Shown: piece by piece, positions 24,677-37,100 of the stretch
How the letters are laid out: each line of letters begins with the position of its first letter
Position numbering within the stretch: the first letter of the stretch is position 1
Assembly: GCF_902686445.1 (NCBI RefSeq)
Contig: NC_062221.1
Location: forward strand, 37,774,575 to 37,838,574
Length of the DNA: 64,000 nucleotides
Direction: 5' to 3'
Origin: Sciurus carolinensis
Lineage: Eukaryota > Chordata > Mammalia > Rodentia > Sciuridae
Notes under the pieces: generated by a model
Seen by the model: only the letters and a program-made list of their open reading frames with translations
Database searches by the model: none
Told to the model about the DNA's origin: nothing
Made by a program: the position numbers and the translations under genes

Positions 24677-25667
24677 ATGAGAAAACAAGGGATGAAAATG
24701 TCCCAAACAAACCCAGATGCTACATCAATAAAATCCAATGACAGCATGGCGAAGAAATATTGGAAAGGGAGTTCAGAATGTACATAATTAAAAGGATCAG
24801 AGAAGCAAACAATGAGATGAGAGAGAAAATGCAGGCTTTGAATGATCACACCACTGAAGAGTTAAAAGAGCAAATGTGGGAAGCAAAAGATCATTTCAAT
24901 GAAGAGTTAGAGATACTGAAAAAAAAGTGAAATCCTTGAAATGAAGGAAACAATAAACCAAATTAAAAACTCCATAGAAAGCATAACCAATAGGATAGAA
25001 CACCTGGAAGACAGAACCTCAGACATTGAAGATAAAATATTTAATCTTGAAAACAAACTGACCAAACAGAGAAGATGGTAAGAAACCATGAACAGAATCT
25101 ACAAGAATCATGGGATATCATGAAAAGGCAAAATTTAAGAATTATTGGAACTGAGGAACAAACCAAAGGAATGAACGATCTATTCAATGAAATAATATCA
25201 GAAAATTTCCCAAATCTGAAGAATGAAATGGAGAATCAAGTACAAGAGGCTTATAGGACTCCAAATATACAAAATTACAACCCATACCAAGGCACATTAT
25301 AATGAAGATACCTAACATACAAAATAAAGACAGAATTTTAAAGACTGCGAAAGGAAAAAAAATCAAATTACATTCAGGGGGAAACCAATACGGATATCAG
25401 CAGATTTTTCAACCCAGACCCTAAAAGTTAGAAGGGCCTGGAACAACGGTTACAAAACCCTGAAGAAAATGAATGCCAACCAAGAATCTTATACCCAGCA
25501 AAACTTACCTTCAGATTTGATGACGAAATAAAATCCTTCTTTTAAAACAAAAGCTAAAAGAATTTACAAAATGAAAGCTGATACTACAGAACATTCTCAG
25601 CAAAATATTCCATGAGGAAGAGATGAAAAATAAAGATGTAAATCAGCGAAGGGAGGAACTACCCTAA
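24677..25667 (+). pseudogene. L1 ORF1, broken
   Basis: The ATG at 24677-24679 corresponds to the start of the open ORF1 at 63490. Similarity continues through the coiled-coil region (24850-25080) into the RNA-binding domain (25110-25540). A small indel near 24750 moves the frame, and TGA at 24928-24930 ends the coiled-coil frame where the other copy has extra codons. Several short frames replace the roughly 330-codon ORF1. In a working L1 this protein is the trimeric RNA chaperone of the ribonucleoprotein particle. Confidence 0.88.
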
Positions 25668-25698
25668 AGGAACAGCCAAATAAAGGAGAAACCAAGTC

Positions 25699-28264
25699 AT
25701 GTCAAAAACAAAAATGAGCCAAATGACTGGGAATACAAATCGTATCTCAATAATAACCCTGAATGTTAATGGCATGAACTCATCAATCAAAAGACATAGA
25801 CTGGCAGATTGGATTAAAAAGAAAGATCCAACAATACACTGTCTGCAAGAGACTCATCTCGTAGAAAGAGAAAGAATGGGAAAAAACATACCATGCACAT
25901 GGACTCAGCAAAAAAGCCAGGGAATCCATTGTCGTATCAGATAATGTGGACGTCAAGCCAAAATTAGTCAGAAGGGATAAAGAAGGATATTTCATACTGC
26001 TTAAGGGAAGCATAAATCAGCAAGATATAACAATCATAAATATCTATGCCCCAAGCAGTGGCTCATCCATGTACATCAAACAAATCCTTCTTAAGTCCAG
26101 GAATCAAATAGAACCACAACACAATAATACAGGTGACTTTAATAGACCTCTCTCACCACTGGACAGATCTTCCAAACAAAAAATTGCACACAGAAACCAT
26201 ACATCTCAATAACACAATCAATAATTTACACTTAACAGACATATATAGAATATATCATCCAACGAAGAGCGAATACCTTTTCTTCTCAGTAGCACATGAA
26301 TCCTTCTCTAAAATAGACCATATATTATGCCACAAAGCTACTGTTAGCAAATACAAGAAGATAGAGATACTAGAAATAAATGACAGAATGAATGGATAAC
26401 AGAAGACATCAGGGGGTAAATAAAAAAATTCTTTAGGTAAATGAGAACAAAGAGACATCATATCAAAATCTCTGGGACACTATGAAAGCAGTACTTAGAG
26501 GAAAATTTATTTCATGGAGCACATTCAATAAAAGAAGAAAAAATCAACAAATAAGTGACCTAACACTACAGCTAAAAGCCCTAGAATAAGAACAGATCAA
26601 CACCAAAAGTTGTAGAAGACAGGAAATAATTAAAATCAGAGCTGAAATCAATGAAATTGAAACAAAAGAAACAATTGAAAAAAATGACAAAATAAAAGGT
26701 CGGTTGTTTGAAAAAAATAAACAAAATTGAGAAACCCTTAGCCACACTAACAAAGAGAAGGAGAGAGAAAACTCAAATTACTAAAATTCAGGATGAATGA
26801 GGAAATATCACAACAGACATGATTGAAATACAAAACATAATTAGAAGCTATTTTGAAAATCTATACTCCAACAAAATAGAAAATCTTGAAGACCTCAACA
26901 GGTTTCTAGAGACATATGAATTACTTAAACTGAACCAGGAGGACATACACAACTTAAACAGATCAATTTCAAGTAATGAAATGGAAGAAGTCATCAAAAA
27001 CCTACCATCAAAGAAAAGTCTGGGATCAGATGAATTCTCAGTGGAGTTCTACAAAACCTTTAAAGAAGAGCTCATTCCAATACTCCTCAAAGTATTCCAT
27101 GAAATAGAAGAGGAGGGAACCCTTCCAAACTCATTCTATGAAGCCAATATCACCCTCATACCTAAACCAGACAGAGACACTTTGAGGAAAGAAAATTTCA
27201 GACCAATATCCTTAATGAACATCGATGCAAAAATTCTTAACAAAATTTAAGCAAATTGCATACAAAAACATATTTAAAAGATAGTAGCACTACGTTCAAG
27301 TGGGTTTTATCCCAGGGATGCAAGGTTGGTTCAACTGTCATTCACCATATCGACAGACTTAAAGTCAAGAATCACATGATTATTTCAATAGATGCAGAAA
27401 AAGCATTTGATAAAATACATCACTCCTTCAAGCTCAAAACACTAGAAAAAATAGGGATAGTAGGAACATTCCTTAATATTGTAAAGGCTATCTATGCTAA
27501 GCCCATAGCCAATATCATTCTAAATGGTAAAAAACTGAAAGCATTTCCCCTAAAAACTGGAACAAGGCACGGATGCCCTCTTTCACCACTTCTATTCAAC
27601 ATTGTTCTTGAAACTCTAACCAGAACAATCAGACCAAAAAACTTAAAGGGATATGAATAGGAAAAGAAGAACTCAAACTATCCCTATTTGCTGATGACAT
27701 GATTATATATTTAGAGGAACCGGGAAATTCCACCAGAAAACTTTTAGAATTCATAAGTGAATTCAGTAAAGTAGCAAGATATAAGATCAATGCTCATAAA
27801 TCTAATGCATTTTTATACATAAGTGATGAATTCTCAGGAAGAGAGAAAACTACCCCATTCACAATAGCCTCAAAAAAATAAAATACTTGGGAATCAATCT
27901 AACAAAAGAGGTGAAAGACCTCTATAATAAGAACTAAGAACAGTAAAGAAAGAAATTAAAGAAAATCTTAGAAGATGGAAAGTTCTCCCATGTTCTTGGA
28001 TAGGCAGAATTAATATTGTCAAAATGGCCATACTACCAAAAGTGCTATACAGATTCAATGCAATTCCAATTAGAATCCCAATGACGTACCTCACAGAAAA
28101 AGAGTAAGCAATCATGAAATTCATCTGGAAGAATAAGAAACCCAGAATAGCTAAAGCAATCCTTAGCAGGAAGAGTGAAACAGGGGGAATCACAATACCA
28201 GACCTTCATCTATACTACAAAGCAATAGTAACAAAAATGGCATGGTATTGGCACCAAAATAGTT
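25699..28264 (+). pseudogene. L1 ORF2, broken and truncated
   Basis: The start at 25699 gives the endonuclease N-terminus with 'ITLNVNGMNS' (catalytic Asn region) and 'CLQETH' (catalytic Glu region). Reverse transcriptase pieces follow: 26819-27250 ('[12 protein letters not shown]' and 'NFRPISLMN' region), 27256-27660 ('[15 protein letters not shown]') and 27670-27710 with the catalytic 'FADD'. At least six frame changes or stops separate these pieces. The C-terminal third is missing. It cannot encode an active endonuclease/reverse transcriptase. Confidence 0.9.
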
Positions 28265-28279
28265 TTAAGGAATTGGTGC

Positions 28280-28660
28280 ATCCATGTAACATATTGAAGA
28301 TATAGAACATACTCATCACCTTGGAAGACTCCTTTGTCATTCATCTCTTATCATCTAAGAAATAGCTAATCTGTTTCTGTCAGTTAAGATTAAAATTTGT
28401 TATAGAAAGAGGTTTATGCAATGGAACAATTTAGTCTTGGGATGAAATGGAATAACCCAATCATGGTCTCTTAACTAAGATCTTATGTTGATAGATGTAT
28501 CAGAAGTTCATTTATTTTTATTATTGAAGTATCTCATTCCATTGCATAGTCCAGTTTTAGCTATTTCATATAAAACTGTTAGGAAAACTGCACACATTAT
28601 CTTTGCATGAATGTAAGTCTTCATTTGCCCCGGATATATACTAGATATGAAATCACAATC
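28280..28660 (-). mobile_element. Old L1 3' fragment
   Basis: The plus-strand text around 28295-28350 ('gatatagaacatactcatca') and 28500-28640 matches the reverse complement of ancient mammalian L1 ORF2/3' sequence. It is heavily diverged and directly follows the broken end of the 23529-28264 L1. Confidence 0.5.
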
Positions 28661-29568
28661 TTGTGATTATAAAATTCCTATGCACACACATTTCAAATAG
28701 CAGAATTGGGATTGTAAAACAAGCATAAAGTAAATAGACAACTGTAAAGTTAGGCAATTTTTCATCATCAGCTTGTATGTGTCTTGCTGACTCCAAAGAA
28801 TCTCTGATGATAGAGGGGACAAGAAAGTCAAGAGATTAATTTTTTGTAAAAACAAGGTAAGTGCTGTCATTTCTTAAAAGAAATGAGATCATATGATTAT
28901 TTGGGTATAGCAACAAAATTTAATTAATATTCTGACAGTAATAATGGGAAGATCAAAGTTCAGGATATAGAAACAGAATATTGGAACCCATGAATAAATC
29001 TTTGACACAAGCAATAGGAGTGACATTTTATCTTAGTTGTGCTTTTGAATATATGTTAATTTATTGCACAATACAAATAAATGCTCCTGCCTCTAAATGC
29101 CCTGCACCTGCTGAGTCTAAAAGCAGATGGTTTTATATTTTCTTAATAATTATCATAGAATTCACCAACAGTAATTGAGTTTTTGACGAGTGACCTTGCT
29201 TTTATCTAGGTTGTACGTGCTTTCAAAATGTCTCCAACCTTTTGTTTGCAGATATGTAAAATGAATGAGCTAATAATTTGACAGCTCTGACACTGTCTTT
29301 TGTCTGCTTGACCCGATAACAATAAAATAGTAGCTGTTGTTTTCTATGGAGTGCATCGTATGGTTTAATATAAACTGAAACAATTTTATTCTTTAAAAAA
29401 AATGCTTTCATTCAGGATATTCAAAGAACTTTTAAAACTCAACAAAAATAAAAGTTATCCAATTTAAAAGAAAGTCAACTGATAGGGGTGACTTTTAAAA
29501 ACACATTCTTAGAGAATTTGTAACTCTGATGCTAGAATAACCATGTGTTTCATTTTGAAACACATTTT
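28661..29568. other. No gene recognised
   Basis: AT-rich intergenic DNA with no identifiable feature. Confidence 0.5.
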
Positions 29569-29569
29569 G

Positions 29570-29660
29570 TGTGTGGGGGGGCGGTCCTGAGGATCAAACC
29601 TAGGGCCTCATACATATAAAGCAATTACTATACCACTGAGATACATCTCCAGTCCAGCAT
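29570..29660 (-). repeat. ID-like SINE fragment
   Basis: On the plus strand 'gaggatcaaacctagggcct' and 'ctataccactgagatacatc' are the reverse complement of ID/tRNA-derived SINE sequence (B box then A box). No B1 half is attached. Confidence 0.8.
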
Positions 29661-30438
29661 TAAGAGATAAAGTATAGTGATGCAGCGAGTCTTTTATAAT
29701 CTGAGGTCTGTAATTGAAACTAAACCTCCAACTAAACTTCTAGGTAAAAATTCAGTTAGGGATTAATGTGATAAAATATGCATATGATTTAGTATTCAAA
29801 AGTTTCAGGAGTTATGAAATAAAAACATGGTAGTTTCTATTAATTTAATCAAACACATGTGATGATAAATATCAGGCACACTATAGAGGGTCATGCTAGC
29901 TCCACTGGAGATAATAGCAGGTTGTCCCAACTAGAAAATCATGGGAAATTAAGGACATTTTAGGACCCTTTTAATTACTCATATTATGATACTCTGATAC
30001 TTATTTTTCTGTGAATACATTATTTCTCTGCTTAAATTTCATAAACAATTTTTTTTTAAGAATTCAAGATTGAGTTTCAATATACTGCTCTTTCATTACC
30101 ATACCTAGGGTCATTTTCTCTTTTAACAGTTTGACATGCTTTCATTGACTATTTTGTGACTACAGAAAGACAAAATTGCAGGGTTATAGCAAACCAGAAA
30201 ATATTGTGCTCTATGTTCATTGGTTATTTTGTAGTCAGAATTTTGATTGTACTCCAGATGAAATAGTCAAGTATGTTAAAAATTTGAATTCAGTTTTTAG
30301 CATCTTAGAAACAACTTTTATATAGGTTGTGTAACTAACAAGCAAAAATCATTTATATACAAGCTGTCATTTTGATATGTTGATGTTTTGATCAATGTGT
30401 ACATTATAAAGTGATTAAATCAAACTAAATCCCAGACC
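29661..30438. other. No gene recognised
   Basis: AT-rich intergenic DNA with no identifiable feature. Confidence 0.5.
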
Positions 30439-30439
30439 C

Positions 30440-30965
30440 ATTTTATCACATACTTATCATTTGTTTGTGATCAGAACATGTAAGATTTACTCTATTAACA
30501 ATTTTCAATTATATACTTTTATTAACTACAATAGTAGTCACTGTACTGTATAATGAACCTCACAGACTTATTTCTCCTATTTAATGAAACTTTGTACATT
30601 TGGCCAACATAAATTACTCTCCCACACCCCACCAGACCTGGCAACTCTGTCCTTCTAGGAATATTATGAGTGAGTTTACGCAGCACTTGTCTTTCTGTTT
30701 CTGGCTAACTTCCCTTAACATAATGTACTCCTTGTTTAATCATGTGATTCCAAAAGACAGAATTTCCTTTTTAAAAAAATATAAAAACCCGAGTATCTGT
30801 CCACTGAATATCATACCTTCTTTATCTATGAACATTTGATTCCATATGTTTGCTATTGTGATTAATGCAGCTATGATAATGGGAATGCAGATAGCTTCTC
30901 ACAATTCTGATTTCATTTTCTTTGGATATGTACACAGAAGTACAATTGCTGAATCATACATTCAT
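30440..30965 (-). mobile_element. Old L1 3' fragment
   Basis: Plus-strand landmarks 'gctattgtgattaatgcagc' (30852-30871) and 'tttctttggatatgtacaca' are the reverse complement of the ORF2 3' region of ancient L1. Many substitutions; no coding capacity. Confidence 0.7.
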
Positions 30966-31329
30966 TCAGTGAAATATGAATTATATTATGCTTTATATTA
31001 AGAACTCAAAAATTTCATCATTTCTTTTCATGTTAGTTTCATTTTAATTTTTATGTGACATAAGTAATAGATGCATATATTTAAAAAAATTAACCAGAAC
31101 AAAAGAATGTATATTCTTCATCTTGGCTGTGCTTCCAAGGTTGTAACCCCTAATTCCCAGGTTCTGATTTGTCTGATTACAAGATACAGCAATCCAAATA
31201 TTGGGTTCTAGACTCTTTTTTTTGTCCTGGATCAATATTTGTGAATCTGCTCAATATTTGTGAATTTGCCTTATTTTTCAAAATCTCAACTACATTTTAT
31301 TGTACGAATGTACCATAATTTATATAATG

Positions 31330-32462
31330 AATTTATTTTTTAACTTTTAAAAATTTGTTGTAATTAGTTATCTGTGACAGTATAATGCATTTATGCACTT
31401 TGATATATTATACATAAATGGGATATAATTTCTCATTTTTCTAATTGTACATGTTGTAGAATCACATTGGTCATGCCATCATATATGTACGTAAGATAAT
31501 AATGTCTGTTTCATTTTACTATCCTTATCTCCTTATCCCCTCTCCTCCTTTCACTCACCTCTACCTAAAGTAATTCTATTCTTCGATAGCGCCACCCCCA
31601 CTTATTGTGAATTAGCATCTGCCTATCAGACAAAACATTCAGCTTTGATCTTTGTGGTTTAGATTATTTTGCTTGGCATGATATTCTCCAATTCCATCCA
31701 TTTACCAGCAAATGCCATAATTTCATTCTTCTTTAAGACTGAGTAATATTCTATCAAATATATATATATATTTGATATATATATATATATATATGTATGT
31801 CACATTTTCTTTATCCATTCATCTATTGAAGGGTACCTAGGTTGGTTCCATAGTTTAGCTATTGTGAATTGAGTTCTAAACACTGACATAACCGCATCAC
31901 TCTAGTTTGCTGATTTTATAAACCAAGGAGTGGCATAACTGGGTCAAATGGTGGTTCCATTCCAAGTTTTCTAAGGAATCTTCATACTGCTTTCTATAGT
32001 GGTTTGCAGTCCCTCCAGCAATGTGACTGTACCTTTTTCCCCACATCCTTGCCAACACTTATTGTTCCCTGTATTCTTGATAATTGCCATTCTGATTGGG
32101 ATGAGATGAAATCTTAGAGTAGTTTTGATTTGCATTTCTCTAATAACTAGAGATGTTGAACATTTTTTTCATGTATTTGTTGCTCAATTGTATTTCTTCC
32201 TCTGTCTGTTCAGTTCCTTATCACATTTATTGATTGGATTATTTGTTTTTTTTTTTTTTTTGAGTTTTTTGAGTTCTTTATATATCCTAGAAATTAATGC
32301 TTTATCTGAGATGCATGTGGTAAAGATTTTATCCCTATCTGTAGGCTCTCTCTTCACATTAATTATTTCTTTTGCTGAGAAAACACTTTTTAGTCTGAAT
32401 CCATCCCATTTATTGCTTCTTGATTTTACTAAGGGTCTTGTTAAGGAAGTCAGATTACATAA
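31330..32462 (-). mobile_element. L1 3' end (ORF2 tail and 3'UTR)
   Basis: Read on the minus strand, a degraded ORF2 segment (32462 to about 31650) leads into an L1 3'UTR (31640-31330). Plus-strand landmarks are 'ggttccatagtttagctatt' (31845-31864) and 'tgtaggctctctcttcacat' (32340-32359), shared with the L1s at 13032 and 53583. A TA dinucleotide run (31757-31795) and a T run (32249-32263) have expanded inside it. Confidence 0.82.
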
Positions 32463-35059
32463 TAAATTTCTTGCAGAAACAGTTTTAAAACTTTGAATTA
32501 AATGATACTATATTTTAACATTTTCAGTACTGCTTCCATAGAATACACATGATACACTGAGAAAATCTTCAAGTGCTTTTTGTAAAATATGCATTACAAA
32601 CTACCTTTATTTCCTTTAAAGTAAATCATTTCATTCTTCTCATGAATTTTACACATTCTACTTCGTCTACCTGAGTAGTTAAGTTGAAATCAAGATATTA
32701 TCTCTCACTTGTGAACTCCCTAAAATGTGTCTATGGAAACAGGAAGATGTTGAATTAAGAAAAATAAACACATATTTCAATGCCTGTGCTGGTTTGGTGC
32801 TTCTTTCACAAATAAAAAACAGAAAAATGACCAAAATATTCACTTTTTAGTTTTATTTCAGATGTTCTACAACTGGTAACATTCTGGAAGACAAAGGAAG
32901 AAATCCATTTATTGCACACAACAGATTCCTTGATCAGAAAGTCTTAATTTCCATTAAGAACGTTGTAGAGAAATGATATTATATGAGAGGCTACAAATAT
33001 ATTGATATAAATATAAAATACTAAAGAGAAATAGTAAATGCTAATTTTTTTTCCATAGATATCTCCTAAAATAATATAGAACGAATACCTGAGAGGAAAG
33101 ACAAAGTAAATTACTTGAATTTACTTAATATTACCTGATACATTTAAATCACATTTTACTAATGAGAAAAGTGAGATTCAGAGAATGCATTGTTATACTA
33201 GGAACCAAATCAAAGATTCCAATTCAAATCTGTCTGTGTCTGATCTACACAAGAGCTTTAGGGTGTACTGTAAAGATGAAAGAGATATCAGAGACTAGAG
33301 AGGTAACTGAAATGAGAGCAACTGAGATTCCCATAGGCCTGACTCACATTTCTATTTCCTCCTACAAACATTTTGAATTACATTTTATGACACAACATTG
33401 TTATCATAAAGTATATCTCTTTGTTGGAATCAACTCTAGTCAAATTGAACATATTATAATATATCATTTATAATAAAATAGCATAAGCTGATAAAATTAA
33501 TCAAATAGTAAGGATATTTTCTTAATTAAAATCCTATTAAATATCCAAATTCATGAGCATGTGCTATCCAGAATACGTGTTTGATTATATGATATATTTT
33601 CTCATTCTTTCTCTGAAGGCCTCTCTCATCTTTAACCCATTTTGTCCCATTGTCTCAGATATGAAACATCTATAAAAACATAAATACATCATAAATATAA
33701 AATTATGTAGCAGAACATAGTAATAAGTATATAATTACCTAAAATATTATAATTAATGTATCATATTTCATGTAATATTATTACAATGTAGTATTATATA
33801 ATATAATGTAATATATGCTATATAACATTATACTATAAATATTATAATATTTACAATGTTATATATTAATATATCTACAAGCTCTAGTTTATTGTTTCCA
33901 ACCTATTTTAATGCACTTTTGTCAATTTATTTGAAATACTGGCAGAACTGAAAACTTGGTACTTAATGGGTTTCAATGTATATTTAATCTCATCGAACTT
34001 TGGTCCTGCACAGTTTTGAGATGACATTTGGTTTCCCCAAAATTATTTTCTTTACTAATTCTCAACTCCCAAAATTAGACAAGTGAATTCCAAGAAAATA
34101 CCCTGTGTTCAAATACTTGGTATCATGATTATTTAATTTTCTACTAAGGTTTGTTGTCTTCTAATCTGCTTTATCTAAGCCTTTTCTTAAATTTTGTTTC
34201 TATCAGAACCTTCCCATGAATGAGGAGTTCAGGTCAGTTTAATACAATTTAATATTCTTCCTTTTCTCTACAAACACTGCTGAAGGTATCAGAATCCATT
34301 GAACCAGCTTGACTTTCAGCCAACAAATCTGTTTTACCTTTACTTTTACTCTATATTTTGTATAGACTGAATGATTTTGCATACTATTTTCAATTTTTTA
34401 TTAAAATATTTGTGCAATAAATGAAAAATACAGAGATTTACAACATATGCCAATATGGACTTATACAAAAAATATGAATTTATGAATTGCCCATACCACT
34501 GAAAATAGGAAGATTTTGTCCTTCACTACTCAATATAAGAGATTCAATCTATTCATTAAAGGTTTTGAATTTGAATTCAAATAATTTCTCTTAAAATTAA
34601 ATCTCTAATGGAAGAGAACAGATGGATATTTGCATATGATTTTATTAAAAAATGCGTTATAAGTTCCCATGAAAATACTTTCAATATAATCTTAAAAAGA
34701 CAAGGAGAAAGTTGCATAATTTATCATAAAAAATTGTGTATATAACATTTTTTAAAATTGGTATTAATACCCAAAGTCCCAATGACTTCTACCTGACAAT
34801 AGCATAATAATTTTGCTTAAAATTTACATATCATAGAATAAGTTATGTTAATACTCACAATGCATATAATTTTTGGATGAACCAGAATATCATTGAAATT
34901 GCACTTTTGTTGTCAAAATGTATACATTTATTGAAGATATTAAAGATACTTTACATAAATAACCACGGTATTTCTGGCAGGCAATTATTAACAGGGTACA
35001 ACTTTCAAACTCCCTTCTTGGATGGACTACCAAAATCAGAAAGCCCCTATAAAATCCAA
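32463..35059. other. No gene recognised; AT-rich block
   Basis: Intergenic DNA. 33660-33885 is almost pure A+T with many short TATAAT/ATTATA-type inverted repeats. No gene or nameable repeat. Confidence 0.5.
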
Positions 35060-36018
35060 TGAAGCTTTCATTTGATGCCCTCAACAAAGTTTAAAGTAAG
35101 AATTGACATTTCACATTTAACATATTGTTTAGCAGCTTTCTCAGAGCTGACCCTGACTTAGGACATAAAAAGAAACTTGCAGAATTACCAACGTCACAAT
35201 TCACCATCTAAAAAAGCAACCACTGCTCGTTTAAGGGACACCGCCGTAATGCTGTCCTTGGAAAGCCAAGATTGCCTGACACAGAGATGAAAGCAACTTT
35301 GGGGGATCAGGTCCCAACATGTCTTTCTGTTTAGGGAAGTTAGTTAAGTCAAGCTAAAGTCAGAGAGGAAGAGGAAGACATAACGAGGAGCTGAGTTTTC
35401 TGACACCACAAGGCATTTCTGCTAAAATGTGGATGTGTGAGGATATCCCGGAAGCCCTCCTCCTAGGAGCCAAGTGGAAGTCTCCCCAAAATAGCAGGGA
35501 AAGGTGTTTTTCCCACAGCAATCCAGCTTTAGAGACATTCTACTAGTGCCATAGTTTTTTCCCCAAAATACAACAAAGAAGTGTTCTTTGTGCAAACACA
35601 GGTTAAAAATAAATAAATAAAACAAAATTCAAAATTATGTATTTTTATCAAATCTTGTTAAGAAAACGTTTTTTCAAACTGTTTGTTTAGTGAAAGTGTA
35701 GAGTAATAAAACATGCACGCACTTCCCTTGGCATTTCTAGCACCTTCAGCTTTCTGTGCCTGGTCTGTCCTGGTATCTCCATTTTCCGCAGGGATGGTCC
35801 TGCCCTTGCCAGTGTCAGCTTCCCCTTTATCCACATGGGTATCTTCTCTCCCTTCTTTAAACAGCCTTTTTAGGTTTGGGATCTGCCTTTGGAAAAGCAG
35901 GTTTAGCACACAACTTTATGGATTTTCTCTGTCATTTGTCCTTCAATTTGGTTTTATGTCCTTTAGCATCAACTTGTCTTTCTCTCCACATAGCATCAAC
36001 TTGTCTTTCTCTCCACAT
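35060..36018 (-). pseudogene. HMGN2: HMGN2 processed pseudogene
   Basis: On the minus strand this is an intronless copy of the mRNA for HMGN2, a small nucleosome-binding protein. The best evidence is the C-terminal reading 'PAENGDTRTDQAQKAEGA' and the preceding Lys-rich segment. The 3'UTR is also recognisable: 35500-35580 recalls the 'acacttc.ttgttg' block and 35300-35480 the 'cttggctcc.aggaggagg' block. The coding part is broken: the start region is duplicated, an early stop follows 'KLKDK', and frames change near the nucleosome-binding domain. The normal stop after the final 'AK' is also altered. No introns or promoter are present, so it is an L1-made retrocopy. The left limit is approximate. 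Confidence 0.82.
35965..36018 (-). repeat. 27-bp tandem duplication of HMGN2 start
   Basis: Units 35965-35991 and 35992-36018 are identical. Read on the minus strand each encodes nine codons beginning with ATG ('MWRERQVDA'), so the first nine codons of the pseudogene occur twice in frame. No sequence difference has built up between the copies, so the duplication postdates most of the decay. Confidence 0.92.
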
Positions 36019-36396
36019 GGTGGCACAGATTGGCAGTAACAAAAGACAGATTTTGGTCATTCTCTTGCTTAGTGCTCTGAAACTGCAATACATTTATAAT
36101 CACTGTTTAAAACTTTAAATTATTCAAAATGATAGAGATGATTAATAACAAGAAAACCCAGGGAAACATAAAAAAATCATAATATAAAATAAAGAGAAAA
36201 TATTCTGTAGTTCTAGAGTTTTAAAAACACAAGCAAACAAATCCCCTTAACTACTATTCAAAGAGGTTCTCAAATGAGACACGTCTAAAAAGTTACCATG
36301 AACAAGATGTTAGTTGTTAGAAATGAAGATACATAGCCAAAGAAGTAAAGAAAAGAACGTGTATTACCTGAAATATTGATATTAAAATAATTAACA
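36019..36396. other. No gene recognised
   Basis: AT-rich intergenic DNA with no identifiable feature. Confidence 0.5.
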
Positions 36397-36397
36397 T

Positions 36398-36558
36398 TAT
36401 CCAAGGATGCTGGTGCACGCTATCTGTAATCCCAGCTGTTCTGGAGGTAGAGAGGCAGGATGATCAGGACTTCCAGGCCAGTTGCTGGGGTAAGTAGCAA
36501 GACCCTGTAGAAGAAGAAGGAGAAGAAGGAGAAGGAGAAGGAGAAGGAGAAGAAGGGT
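36398..36558 (+). repeat. B1-like SINE with GAAGGA-type tail
   Basis: A B1 left half ('tgctggtgcacgctatctgt', 'cagctgttctggaggtagag') has a tail expanded to a GAA/GGA microsatellite (36510-36556) instead of poly(A). Confidence 0.8.
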
Positions 36559-36727
36559 AGAGACAGAAAGAAATTATAAGGTATTTAGGCATCCAGATTA
36601 AAATTTACAAGACATTTTTAAAAGTTGATCTCATAGTTGAGGGTAAAATGCTGCTGAGCATAAAGCAGGGAAGGAGGGAGGGATAAGGAAATGTATGATA
36701 GGTAATTTAGCTGTATTTGGAAAGGAA

Positions 36728-37100
36728 GATGTTATAGTTTGGATCAAATATGTCCCCCCAAAACTCATGATTTAAATCCTTATTACTCATCTACTGACAT
36801 CACTGGGAAATGGTGGAAACTTACGAGGTAGGGCCTAGTTGGAGGAAGTAGATCACCATGGGAATGACCTTGAAGGTCTATTGGGACCATAGGTCCCTTC
36901 CTCTATCTGCTTCCAGTCACCAGGATGAGAGCGTGCCACATGCTCTCTGCCATGAAGTTCTGCCTCACCCTGGTTTCATAGCAATGGGACAAGAGAATAT
37001 GGACTGAAACCTCTGAAACTGTCAGTCAAAACACAGCTCTTCTCCTTCAAGCTTTATCCCAGGTATTTTGTCACACAGTGGAAAGTTGATTAACGAAGTT
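36728..37100 (+). repeat. Solo LTR, MaLR type
   Basis: Starts TGTTATAGTTTGGATC and ends around 'tggaaagttgattaacgaag'. It contains 'gggcctagttggaggaagta' and 'atggactgaaacctctgaaa', typical of MST/MaLR-type LTRs. No internal sequence adjoins it, so it is a solo LTR or remnant. It belongs to the same family as the reverse-strand LTR split by the L1 at 13032. Confidence 0.65.

Larger units (their letters stand above)
23529..28264 (+). mobile_element. L1, 5'-complete but 3'-truncated
   Basis: This element has a GC-rich 5'UTR, ORF1, a short spacer and most of ORF2, then stops abruptly inside ORF2 at about 28264 ('MAWYWHQN'). No ORF2 C-terminus, 3'UTR or A tail follows. That polarity is the opposite of normal L1 truncation. 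After 28266 the sequence is an unrelated old L1 on the other strand. A later deletion or recombination is the simplest explanation. Both open frames are broken. Confidence 0.9.

Noticed and set aside
29570..29660. tRNA-like sequence
   Set aside because: It is an ID SINE fragment with degenerate boxes and no cloverleaf acceptor stem.
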